From Gammaproteobacteria bacterium (lineage in GTDB: Bacteria; Pseudomonadota; Gammaproteobacteria; Pseudomonadales; IMCC2047): a stretch of DNA of 64,000 nucleotides. Below the pieces are notes generated by a model. That model saw only the letters and a program-made list of their open reading frames with translations, ran no database searches and was not told the DNA's origin. The position numbers and the translations under genes are program-made. Location of the stretch: positions 434,001 through 498,000 of the forward strand of contig JAJFKB010000002.1 in NCBI GenBank assembly GCA_021773395.1, given 5' to 3'. Positions 27,349 through 35,402 of this stretch are shown here, piece by piece (within the stretch, counting starts at the first letter, position 1; each line of letters opens with the position of its first letter).

Positions 27349-27390
27349 TGGTAAATGCTTCGTGGTAAAAGCTTTGTGCTAAAAGTTTCG
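27349..27390. repeat. Three tandem 14-bp repeats in transfer-gene leader
   Basis: Exactly contiguous units TGGTAAATGCTTCG, TGGTAAAAGCTTTG and TGCTAAAAGTTTCG fill most of the 70-base gap between the TIGR03758 and TIGR03745 genes. A fourth, more divergent unit may follow to 27406. The middle unit contains AAAGCTTT, the core of the motif found upstream of three transfer units. Confidence 0.6.
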
Positions 27391-27412
27391 CGTTGAATGT
27401 GTTTCGTTAGCG

Positions 27413-27652
27413 CTATCGCAGTAGGAAGCCAAGAACGAGAGTTAAAAAAATTGAGCGGACGGACCGAGTCAGGAAATCATAGAAATTTATTTTTCGATGT
27501 GACCAAGCTTTCCACTGAGTGACAATGACCCAGGCGACCCAGATATAGAGTACCGAATACAAGATCAAAAGAATCGTTAGACTAAAGCTACCCATGGGTA
27601 CACCTAACGTTGCTCCGGTGAAAGCAGCCTCCTGGGACGCAGATACGGCCAT
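27413..27652 (-). CDS. ICE transfer protein TIGR03758
   Basis: A 79-residue membrane protein with two hydrophobic helices (about residues 23-43 and 62-78) separated by WKAWSHRKINFYDF. Small inner-membrane component of PFGI-1-type T4SS; it may also be pilin-like. Its start overlaps the RAQPRD stop by one base. Confidence 0.8.
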   Translation of the reverse strand: MAVSASQEAAFTGATLGVPMGSFSLTILLILYSVLYIWVAWVIVTQWKAWSHRKINFYDFLTRSVRSIFLTLVLGFLLR

Positions 27653-27942
27653 CAGTGATAATCTCCTTCAATGGGAGGCAACGACCGAGGCTCACGCCGC
27701 ATAGTGTTGGCGGCATCGACAATGCCTTGTTGAATTTTTTGCAGATCCGCTCTCAGGCGCTGGTAATCGACCAATTTCCGGTCATGAGGATTAGCTGCCT
27801 GCTGGGCTTCATCAATGATTTTAGTGATAGCTTCCAGCTCTGCATTCAGGCGCTGGAGTGCAGATCGCTCTTGGTCAGTGACGGCATAGGCAGGTGCTGA
27901 GAGTACAGCTACCAATAGGATGAGAGTTTTTGTCATTCGCAT
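27652..27942 (-). CDS. RAQPRD family ICE protein
   Basis: About 96 residues with a signal peptide (about 3-20) and a helical, charged mature region; the family hallmark RAQPRD is not intact here but the block RLRADLQKIQQGI and pattern of the family are. Periplasmic protein of unknown function, always next to TIGR03758. Three in-frame ATGs compete: AAGGA is two bases before 27948 and eight before 27942, so 27942 is preferred. The gene follows the defence cassette, but the AAAGCTTT motif 57 bases upstream suggests its own promoter. Confidence 0.75.
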   Translation of the reverse strand: MRMTKTLILLVAVLSAPAYAVTDQERSALQRLNAELEAITKIIDEAQQAANPHDRKLVDYQRLRADLQKIQQGIVDAANTMRREPRSLPPIEGDYH

Positions 27943-27998
27943 GATCATTGTCCTTTGTTGGAGCAATGATCATGGAATCTTTGGATTAGCTGTAGAGG

Positions 27999-28006
27999 AA
28001 AGCTTT
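27999..28006 (-). promoter_or_regulatory. AAAGCTTT-centred motif, copy C
   Basis: On the minus strand TGAAAGCTTTCC, 57 bases upstream of the RAQPRD start and 70 bases beyond the last defence gene. The flank TTTCTT-N7-C-TGAAAG also resembles copy B upstream of PilL. Confidence 0.45.
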
Positions 28007-28075
28007 CAGGGGACTAAGAAATTAATACCGAGCAACGGGAAGCCTTGGCCTCCCACGTCAAGCAATCATCAGCTA

Positions 28076-29500
28076 CTACCTGACTAGATCAATCAAAAAT
28101 CGGTAGATTTCTACCATAGCAAACGTGTCACGCTCACAATACTTCAATAGGTCAGCCGCGATTTTTCCTGCTTCGTCCGGTGCAGCATTGATCATGCGCT
28201 GCCACGCTTCCATTGCAGAGGCACCATCCTGAACTTCAAGCTCCTTGTAATCGAGATGAGGACAAACAACCGGCAGCACCTTTTTTATGGATGTGGAACC
28301 GTCAAACTGAGCGTCGACATAATCAGTCTTAAAAACATCCTCCAAGTCTACCATCCGGTCATTGAGACTATTCAGAAAATCCGCATTACCAGGATAGCGT
28401 TCAGCCATTTCACGATTGCGCGTTTTCTCAAAAGAAGCATGCCACGAAACGACACTACCAGTCGGGCCAAAGTCTTCCTGCATTCGCTCAACCAAACGAT
28501 CCGGCAAACGAGCCTGGCGCTCCAGATATTCTTTGTGGTGAAGCGAACCGTCGGCATCCAAAATGTGCAGTGAGTACTGCACTGGAAAATGCTTGTGAGG
28601 GCTGGTGCCGTCAAGCAGCGGCACAGCGGAAGAAAAGGTTTCGTAGTCGAAGAAGTAGAGCGGAAAAATCAGCTCGGAAAGAAATTTCCTGATAGCCTGT
28701 GCAGAAACCTTCGGCTCACCCTCCTGAAAAGAGTCAACCACAATACGTTGGTTTTCCGACAATGGAAAATCGTCAGGTACATCGTCGAGCCCAAGCACAT
28801 TCTTCATACGAAGATCGCCGATCTTGTTTGCCCGTAACCTCGGCAGACTATAGATCGACGGCGTCGGAACTTCAGGGTTGAAAATCCCAAATGCATCACA
28901 ATGGTTAGCGCGCGTTTTCTCAATACAGGAACAGCCGTTCATATCCTGGTCGCTCGCCAGAAACGTCAGGGCTGCGTCGATCTCTGCACTCGTTTCGGAC
29001 TCCACCTCCTCGACCGCCTCAGTAATGTCGGCAAAGGCCAGCATCGCGCCGGGATCAATTGCACCGTTGCGAACATAGTCACCATTTAAATGAACCAAAA
29101 ACACACGGTCGATTTGCTGCCCGGCGCGCTCCGCGCAAACTTTCTGAAAACATGCGTCCTTTATGTGGTTATGCTTGGCATCAGTTTTGACGCTGGTCGA
29201 AGACTTGATCTCATAGAGTGCAGTCGTCCCATCACCCATATTTTCCAGTGCGTCTACACGCGCATATAGACCGTCGCCAGTCCTAAACTCCGCCTGAAAA
29301 TTGACATTCCGGTCACCAGCGTTATCAAAGAACTGCTGGACATATCGCTCGACCTCATAGCCTTCACGAACAAGCTTCTGCATAAAGGTGGAGAATTCAC
29401 CTTGGGGGTATTCGGTTGGCTCATTCTTAAACAGCCAAAGTGACTTAGGACACTGCAGGTATTGGATAAAGTCTGTTTTTGTAAGCCGTATTGATTCCAT
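28076..29500 (-). CDS. DUF2779 protein: PD-(D/E)XK plus RNase H-like nuclease
   Basis: A 474-residue protein with two nuclease-like parts. The N-terminal half has a Cas4/RecB-like layout: LTKTDFIQYLQCPKSLWL, then LYEIKSSTSVK (E-x-K at about residue 95) and a Cys pair around CSCIEK (about 190-194) that could bind an Fe-S cluster or zinc. The C-terminal half is DUF2779, with FFDYETFSS (about residue 296), an exonuclease-like DxE, and a final Asp near FAMVE. It is the last gene of the defence cassette, 12 bases after the TrlF-type gene, so the two are probably co-translated. Function inferred: nucleic-acid degradation in defence. Confidence 0.75.
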   Translation of the reverse strand: MESIRLTKTDFIQYLQCPKSLWLFKNEPTEYPQGEFSTFMQKLVREGYEVERYVQQFFDNAGDRNVNFQAEFRTGDGLYARVDALENMGDGTTALYEIKSSTSVKTDAKHNHIKDACFQKVCAERAGQQIDRVFLVHLNGDYVRNGAIDPGAMLAFADITEAVEEVESETSAEIDAALTFLASDQDMNGCSCIEKTRANHCDAFGIFNPEVPTPSIYSLPRLRANKIGDLRMKNVLGLDDVPDDFPLSENQRIVVDSFQEGEPKVSAQAIRKFLSELIFPLYFFDYETFSSAVPLLDGTSPHKHFPVQYSLHILDADGSLHHKEYLERQARLPDRLVERMQEDFGPTGSVVSWHASFEKTRNREMAERYPGNADFLNSLNDRMVDLEDVFKTDYVDAQFDGSTSIKKVLPVVCPHLDYKELEVQDGASAMEAWQRMINAAPDEAGKIAADLLKYCERDTFAMVEIYRFLIDLVR

Positions 29501-29512
29501 GAATGGCTCAGT

Positions 29513-32323
29513 TCAAAAACCATATTTATCTAATCTAAGTTTAAATGCCTTTTCACCGCCTTCCATTATCGTCTTAATAGAATCTCGAATTTCAGGAACA
29601 TCTATTGCTCCCTCATTGGCAACATGCCCTCTGGAAAAATCACCAGCAATACGATAGTCACAACAAACAACCAGCTCAGCATCCCCATTGACCACAAGAT
29701 TGGCATTGTGACTTGAAAATATGATTTGCCTGCGTGTTTTTGCAGCCCAAAGACGGGTTACGATGTCGAATATGATCTGGTTGTCTAAGTCGTCCTCCGG
29801 TTGGTCTATTATTAACGGAGGGCCTGATTGGTTTAACAAGGTAAATAAAAGTGCTGTCGCTTGCTGTCCTGCGGATGCATGTTCAAATGGTATGTACTCT
29901 CCCTCCTTAGTTTGATAATCAAAGGTAGTGTTGTCTTCCATCGGCGTAAGAACTAATTCTAACCACGTTTCTGGCGTCAGCTTACTCGCAAGCTTTATAA
30001 GGTCTGCTTTTCCAAAACCAAAAGCAAGTAGGTTTGGTGTCTCGGGATTATCCGAATCCTCATTCTCATCAGGCGTATGATATGAAAGCTTCTCCAGTTC
30101 ATGAAGCGCAATACCCCATGCCGCGACAGGGTCATCACTGCTGGACACGCTTTCAAGAAAATCGTCAATCTTTTGAGTACGAAGTCCTGACCCTTTTATT
30201 GCCGATTTGAGCAGCTCCTCAATACTGCTAATATCTTCTCCTTTGAGTGCTGTCGCCCGTATTGCACCACCGGACAATTCGGTAAGCTTAGAGCATTGCT
30301 CTTCGTAAAGATCGCCTCGTTTCTTATGTAGGTCTACCCATTGGCTACGTAAATCCAAAAATTCATCTTCTGGTTTGCCAAGAGACTCCAGTTCCTTTGA
30401 AGCACGGTCAATTCGCTTACTGATTTCACCAATCTTTTCTTCCAAGTCTGACAAAGTCTTTAGCTGCGTCTCATGTGAGGATGCCGCACTCTTGGCCGCA
30501 CTATACGCCTGATTAAATTTGCCTTTAGCAGCCTTCCACGCGTCGTACTGTGACTTGCTGTCTCCTGTGAACTCCCCTTCAGCATTAACAACAGCTTTAA
30601 TCGATGCGTCTGCATCCTTCAACAGCACACGAAGTGAATCTCTCTGCGTGTTTATAGCTGCTCTCAGTTGCTCCAGTATCTCAATTTCCGCTAGTTGCTT
30701 TAGACTCTCATCTATTTCCTTTGGGAATGTATCGAGTGCGGCCACTAAGGCTTCAATGGAAGCACTGACATCTTTCGCCTCTTCATTCCAACCATCAACC
30801 AAGAGATCGGCATTCAGATAGGCAGGTTGTTTGGCAATAAGCGCTTGCTGCTCTTCAGAAAGTCCAGTTAACGATCCCCTTATAGTCTGGGCCTGTTGTG
30901 TAAGCGATTCCAGGTTTAATCGGTCTTCCCGTATGCCGTTGGCAATATTCTGCTTTCTACGCACACTGGAGTATATCTGGCGTATTTTCGAGACAATTGA
31001 ACGAGCTTGGGACGAGATCGAGTCAAGTTCAGTTTTTACTCCTGAACGAACAAAGCGATCCAGCTCATCAACGCGAACTCCGACACGGCTTAGTTGCTTT
31101 TGACTGTATGCCTGTATCGGAAGTAACGTGCGTATATCTTCTGGTGTGCACTCCTCAAGTTCCCCTTGTGCTATTTTCAGCAACACTTCTCCCGACTTTG
31201 ATCTCCGACGAACCATGTGAGGAACACCATTTACTTCAAATCTGACTTCGACCGTTGCGTCATACTTTGTAAGCGTATTTTCGACAAGATTCCTTTGTCG
31301 AACGGCAAGTGATTGACCACCCACTGTTTCTTCATGCTGATGCTCGTCGCAAAGTACCCATCGAAGATATTCTAGAATCGTCGATTTTCCAGTTCCGCGG
31401 CTACCGATAAGGGCCGTGTACTGCGGATTGATGACCAGATCGAGCGGCCCCATAAACTCGCTATTCGACACATGTACAGACTTGATCATTACCGAGGGTA
31501 ACTGAGGTTCACTTTGCGAAATACGCGACTCTTGCGCCAAACACGCTTGTCGCAATGCCTCTGCTGTCGGTACAGCCCATTTAACCCAGGTCGACACTTG
31601 ACCAAGTTGCGCGTGATCTTCCGAACGCGAGTCTGATGTTTGGAAAAGCGCTATTCTTTTGTTGCCATAATGAGAAACTTGCCCGTTTAGGATATTGAGA
31701 TCACCGTTGTTACACTTATCGATTGATCCGTCGAGGTAGCCACCTACACATGGCATTGTCTTGTACTTATTTGCCACACCATCCCGAAGTAATGTATCAC
31801 TACCCCCTGATGTTACGTTAGGTAAGATGATGTATCGATCTTTAAGAAAATCGTGCTCATCAAGTTTCTGCTTTAATTGTTCGAGCGTGGTTATTGGATC
31901 AAGCCTCTGGACTTCTGCCGTTTTCTCTTCAACATCAGCTGATGGCGTGATAGCCAGCGCGGTAAGTGCTGGATTAAGCAGAGTATCGGGAAAGTCTGAA
32001 TCCAAGATGACAATAGCTTGGCAAGGAATATTAAGTGTCAGCTCTATACCCGGAAACACAATAATTTTTTCTTCATCAGGAACGTCAGTGCCGTCCTCCT
32101 TCTTTTCGTTCGCTGCTGCATCTCGATAGTACTTAAAGAAGCACAAGTCGTGATGATCAGTAATGGCTACAGCATCAAGTCCTTTCTCCCTACAAGCCTT
32201 TATAAACGCTTCCGCATAAGCCTTTCGGTCATCGGGATCAGAATAGGAACTACCCTTCCACGCTAAATCCCTTGGCGAGTGCACTTGAAAGTCACAGCGA
32301 TAAAAATGGGCTCCCTTATCCAT
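29513..32323 (-). CDS. TrlF-type PHP-domain SMC-like ATPase
   Basis: A 936-residue protein. The N-terminal PHP phosphoesterase domain has DFQVHSPRD (about residue 11), AITDHHDL (about 57) and FPGIEL (about 93). The ATPase has a Walker A ALIGSRGTGKSTILEYL (about residue 310), a long coiled coil at about 430-700, an ABC-like Walker B IIDQPEDDLDN (about 840) and an H-loop SSHNANL (about 875). This is the architecture of TrlF family proteins found in defence islands; the PHP domain probably acts on DNA, RNA or nucleotide ends, gated by the SMC-like ATPase. AGAGGA lies just before the ATG. It starts 63 bases after the pAgo stop. Confidence 0.8.
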   Translation of the reverse strand: MDKGAHFYRCDFQVHSPRDLAWKGSSYSDPDDRKAYAEAFIKACREKGLDAVAITDHHDLCFFKYYRDAAANEKKEDGTDVPDEEKIIVFPGIELTLNIPCQAIVILDSDFPDTLLNPALTALAITPSADVEEKTAEVQRLDPITTLEQLKQKLDEHDFLKDRYIILPNVTSGGSDTLLRDGVANKYKTMPCVGGYLDGSIDKCNNGDLNILNGQVSHYGNKRIALFQTSDSRSEDHAQLGQVSTWVKWAVPTAEALRQACLAQESRISQSEPQLPSVMIKSVHVSNSEFMGPLDLVINPQYTALIGSRGTGKSTILEYLRWVLCDEHQHEETVGGQSLAVRQRNLVENTLTKYDATVEVRFEVNGVPHMVRRRSKSGEVLLKIAQGELEECTPEDIRTLLPIQAYSQKQLSRVGVRVDELDRFVRSGVKTELDSISSQARSIVSKIRQIYSSVRRKQNIANGIREDRLNLESLTQQAQTIRGSLTGLSEEQQALIAKQPAYLNADLLVDGWNEEAKDVSASIEALVAALDTFPKEIDESLKQLAEIEILEQLRAAINTQRDSLRVLLKDADASIKAVVNAEGEFTGDSKSQYDAWKAAKGKFNQAYSAAKSAASSHETQLKTLSDLEEKIGEISKRIDRASKELESLGKPEDEFLDLRSQWVDLHKKRGDLYEEQCSKLTELSGGAIRATALKGEDISSIEELLKSAIKGSGLRTQKIDDFLESVSSSDDPVAAWGIALHELEKLSYHTPDENEDSDNPETPNLLAFGFGKADLIKLASKLTPETWLELVLTPMEDNTTFDYQTKEGEYIPFEHASAGQQATALLFTLLNQSGPPLIIDQPEDDLDNQIIFDIVTRLWAAKTRRQIIFSSHNANLVVNGDAELVVCCDYRIAGDFSRGHVANEGAIDVPEIRDSIKTIMEGGEKAFKLRLDKYGF

Positions 32324-32386
32324 AATTCCTCTATCTAATTTTAGTCTTCATCTGTTCAAATTTGGCTAATCTAATCTCAATCACAA

Positions 32387-33808
32387 TCACATGTAATAGC
32401 CATACCGTATTTGGGGAGTATCTGACTCCGTTAGATACTTCATTATTTCCCCAACCTTGCGTGAGCAGCCAAGTGTCACCGGATACTTGCCATCAAACTG
32501 CGTGTTATTCCAATTCATTTTGGTCAACCCAAGTATTTCCCTAGCAAGGAAACTTGGGGACTCTTCTGATTTAACAACCCTTAATTCAATAGGCTGGGGA
32601 ACGTAAAGGCCAGGGTATGTTTGGTAGTACCACACCGACCCTTTCGTGTAGAGCAACTGCCGACCTTCATCCAATTGGGCCAAAGCGCCTCTATATGGAG
32701 GGTAATTACCATTTCGAAACAGGCGAAGCTTAGAATCCATGACAGTGACAAAATCCACAGTGTCGATTTTTAGTTCATTTGCTGCCGATTCTAGCCCTTC
32801 AATTTCTTCAGCACTGAAATTTGACGACTTATGAACAACAACACGAGCCGGAAATGTTCTAAGTGCAACACGATACTCATTCAATGCCGCAAGCAATAGG
32901 TCATGGGATTGCTGCGCGGTAAGTCTAGGTACTCTGTCGTGCTTATTTATTTCTACAGGTGTGCCTCTCAAGATGAGTCCGTTGCCAAGTTCGTCAAATA
33001 TCTGAGCTAGACTCGTATTCAGCGTTTGGCGATCCCTACTACGATAGAATGAAATACCTACCGCGCATGAAGATGCTCTAGCATTGTCCTGATCTAATTT
33101 CCATGGAATTGTCGGCCCCGATTTATAATACAAAGCTGTACAGAAATTCCATGCTTTGGTTGCATCATCCTGCTGGCCAGCCACCTTGGCCTCATCCAAA
33201 GAAGACTGTTTAATAAGCTGTAATGGTTTTCCAAGGAACATAGCTTTAGCTTTTAATGCGCGTCGAAAATTAAGCTCTTCGTATTTTTCTTCCTTTACAT
33301 TCAGGGTCTCCTGACCGGAACGCTCTTCGGTGGAAATCACTTTGAACAGACTTTCAGGAATAACGCACACAATGACATCAACATGTCTATTCTGAGCCAA
33401 AAACTTGATATTTTCGTAGTAAAGCTCAATGGCTTTATTTACTCTCTCGGTTCGGTTCTTTATGCCAACGATTTCTTTAACATCTGAATTTTTCAGTGTT
33501 CGAGCAAGGTCACTAGAAAAATGGATATCCGCCCCGAACCCACTTGACTGGCTAAAGCCACAAAACGGCAATCGGAGATTTTCCTGCTTAACCTCCGATG
33601 GTGCGGAAATGAATCCGCGACACCGAGTAATCCACTTGTCAAGCAAATCAACGCAATGGGATGACCCTACACCACCAACATTAATTTCTTTTCGCCGTGT
33701 TGCTTGCGTTTGATCAAACACGCCATATTCAGTAATTCCCCGCCGAGGACAAATATGTGCGCCATTAGCAAACAGCAACCTTGGTTCTAATATGTGCTCT
33801 ATCTTCAT
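32387..33808 (-). CDS. Short prokaryotic Argonaute (MID-PIWI)
   Basis: A 473-residue protein with the length and end of a short pAgo: no N or PAZ region. The MID-like part covers about residues 130-215; the PIWI part starts near CAVGISFYRSRD (about 245). The PIWI end is diagnostic: YVPQPIELR, then LAREILGLTKMNWNN, then PVTLGCSRKVGEIMKYL. Where slicing Argonautes have the first catalytic Asp (GxD), this one has GIS, and the RVVVHKSS segment lacks the later Asp, so it should bind guide and target but not cut. Its ATG overlaps the SMEK-APAZ stop by four bases, the strict pairing seen in short-pAgo systems. It probably senses invader nucleic acid and activates the partner. Confidence 0.8.
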   Translation of the reverse strand: MKIEHILEPRLLFANGAHICPRRGITEYGVFDQTQATRRKEINVGGVGSSHCVDLLDKWITRCRGFISAPSEVKQENLRLPFCGFSQSSGFGADIHFSSDLARTLKNSDVKEIVGIKNRTERVNKAIELYYENIKFLAQNRHVDVIVCVIPESLFKVISTEERSGQETLNVKEEKYEELNFRRALKAKAMFLGKPLQLIKQSSLDEAKVAGQQDDATKAWNFCTALYYKSGPTIPWKLDQDNARASSCAVGISFYRSRDRQTLNTSLAQIFDELGNGLILRGTPVEINKHDRVPRLTAQQSHDLLLAALNEYRVALRTFPARVVVHKSSNFSAEEIEGLESAANELKIDTVDFVTVMDSKLRLFRNGNYPPYRGALAQLDEGRQLLYTKGSVWYYQTYPGLYVPQPIELRVVKSEESPSFLAREILGLTKMNWNNTQFDGKYPVTLGCSRKVGEIMKYLTESDTPQIRYGYYM

Positions 33809-35247
33809 TGGAGACCAAACCTTCCTTGATCAGAATCGTCTTCGTCTATCACAACTAGCAGTTCCCACAAATCCTCATTTAGAGACCTACCCCCACCAAA
33901 CTCCAATATCTGTCCAAATGTAATGTGAGGGGAAGTATTCGCGTTCTCGGAGAATAGATCGTCCGAATCTAAATCTTTCAACCACGAGCAAAGAAATCGA
34001 AATTGATCGAACACTGATCGATTCTTCTCCATCCTCTTGAGACCACTGAGCAACTTGTCACCAAATGCCGACTGCCTATAGCTATCTCCATAGCTAAAAA
34101 ACCAGTCTGGAGTTATCGCCACATACCATTCACCCTCCACGGTAAGGAAGTTCAACGAAAACGCAAAGTGCCGCGTGGAGAGAACCTTTTCCGGCTCATT
34201 TCTTTTGAACTTTCTCTCAAAAACAGTTCTTGTTGCTCTTTTTTGACCAACCCACGTTTCTGTCCGCGTATTATCAGAATCTTCTAATGGTAAAAAAATA
34301 AAAATCCGCTCTCTATACTCCCAGAGTACGCGATGTTTATGGAGTTTGTGCTGCATACAAAACCTGAGCAATGACTTGAACACACGCTCATGGTCTTCAT
34401 CAATTGCGTAGTAGTCACTTGGCTGGAACGGCTCAACTGTTCCCTCATCTATTAAAGATTTGAACGGATTATTCTGATCTTCAAGGTTGTGAAATGTTAT
34501 CAGCCTGCCACCACTTACCTCATAATCTGAGGGAACACTCTGTTCAATACTTCGCACATATGTTCCAACCTGCTTTCGCTGGTTCCGAGGCTTTGTACCA
34601 TCGAAAACCTCTGGCAATAATTCCGCAATGTATAGTGTTTGAGGAAAATACAACTCCAACATGTTGGCCGCTAGTGTTTCCGGCGGCTCTTCCGGCGGAT
34701 CAAAATCTTGTTCTGCCAAACCAACATCACAGCCTCGCGTATAAGAACCAAGAACATCTACAGCTCTTTTTAATGCTATTGGAGTGGCACTAGCAGCCTT
34801 GGTTGCAAGGTCAGTAAAATCGAGTATATCCGCGCCTACGTCGAATTCGAACTTCCTTTCACAAGCCTTTTCGATGCTATCTTTCGAGTAACTTCCTTGT
34901 TTTCGGGTCAGAATATAGAAAATGATTCTGTCGTATTTCTCATGGAGATTGTGTTTAATGAACTTTCCGATGGAGTCCTTTACTTTTTCAATCGTCTTAT
35001 CTGATGTGACCTGAATCGCCACTCGTGCATAATCATCGGCAAGGTCTATTCCGGGGAAGTTCTTTTTTTCGTCTTCATTTAGGTTTCTAAGATTTTCGAG
35101 GCCATATAGTTCCTTAAATATTCCACAAAATACGTCTTCACATATTTTATTGATATCAAAGTGACCCATAGCAACTGAAACCTCCACTTCTTTGGAGACT
35201 TTAGTAAGTTCTTCACGAAACTGATCAATTACCTTTACATGCTTCAA
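33805..35247 (-). CDS. SMEK-domain effector fused to APAZ-like region
   Basis: A 480-residue protein. Residues 1-165 match the SMEK domain: GHFDINKICEDVF, LNEDEKKNFPGIDLAD, then ARVAIQVTSD and KVKDSIGKFI, with IIFYILTRKQ. The GIDL...AIQVTS pattern looks like a PD-(D/E)XK/Mrr-type nuclease core, with Gln in place of Glu and no Lys. Residues about 190-480 are beta-rich with FLTVEGEWYVAITPDWFFSYG, which resembles APAZ regions that bind short pAgos. The start is TTG at 35247, with AGG and GAG upstream; no earlier start exists in frame. The gene overlaps the pAgo gene by four bases. I infer a toxic effector triggered by the Argonaute. The APAZ call is by pattern only. Confidence 0.7.
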   Translation of the reverse strand: MKHVKVIDQFREELTKVSKEVEVSVAMGHFDINKICEDVFCGIFKELYGLENLRNLNEDEKKNFPGIDLADDYARVAIQVTSDKTIEKVKDSIGKFIKHNLHEKYDRIIFYILTRKQGSYSKDSIEKACERKFEFDVGADILDFTDLATKAASATPIALKRAVDVLGSYTRGCDVGLAEQDFDPPEEPPETLAANMLELYFPQTLYIAELLPEVFDGTKPRNQRKQVGTYVRSIEQSVPSDYEVSGGRLITFHNLEDQNNPFKSLIDEGTVEPFQPSDYYAIDEDHERVFKSLLRFCMQHKLHKHRVLWEYRERIFIFLPLEDSDNTRTETWVGQKRATRTVFERKFKRNEPEKVLSTRHFAFSLNFLTVEGEWYVAITPDWFFSYGDSYRQSAFGDKLLSGLKRMEKNRSVFDQFRFLCSWLKDLDSDDLFSENANTSPHITFGQILEFGGGRSLNEDLWELLVVIDEDDSDQGRFGLQ

Positions 35248-35285
35248 ACTCTATTTACCTACTGGCCACTAATTCCTAATTAACG

Positions 35286-35402
35286 TCATTGTTTCTGCCC
35301 TAATAGCAACTTAGCTGATTCCATATCATAGGAATATTTGCCAATAGTTCCGTCTTTAGTTTTTCTATATATTTCATGCAAAATACTCACTAACTGCTCC
35401 AT
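35286..35402 (-). CDS. Possible 38-residue small protein between UvrD-like and SMEK genes
   Basis: An ATG-started frame overlaps the last 29 bases of the UvrD-like gene in another frame and ends 38 bases before the SMEK start. The product begins MEQLVSILHEIYRKTKDG and continues with GKYSYDMESAKLLL, a plausible soluble helical or alpha/beta peptide. No good Shine-Dalgarno is seen (only GAG). Alternatives: a frameshifted C-terminal extension of the UvrD-like protein, or chance. Its presence would make the whole cassette one continuous operon. Confidence 0.35.
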   Translation of the reverse strand: MEQLVSILHEIYRKTKDGTIGKYSYDMESAKLLLGQKQ

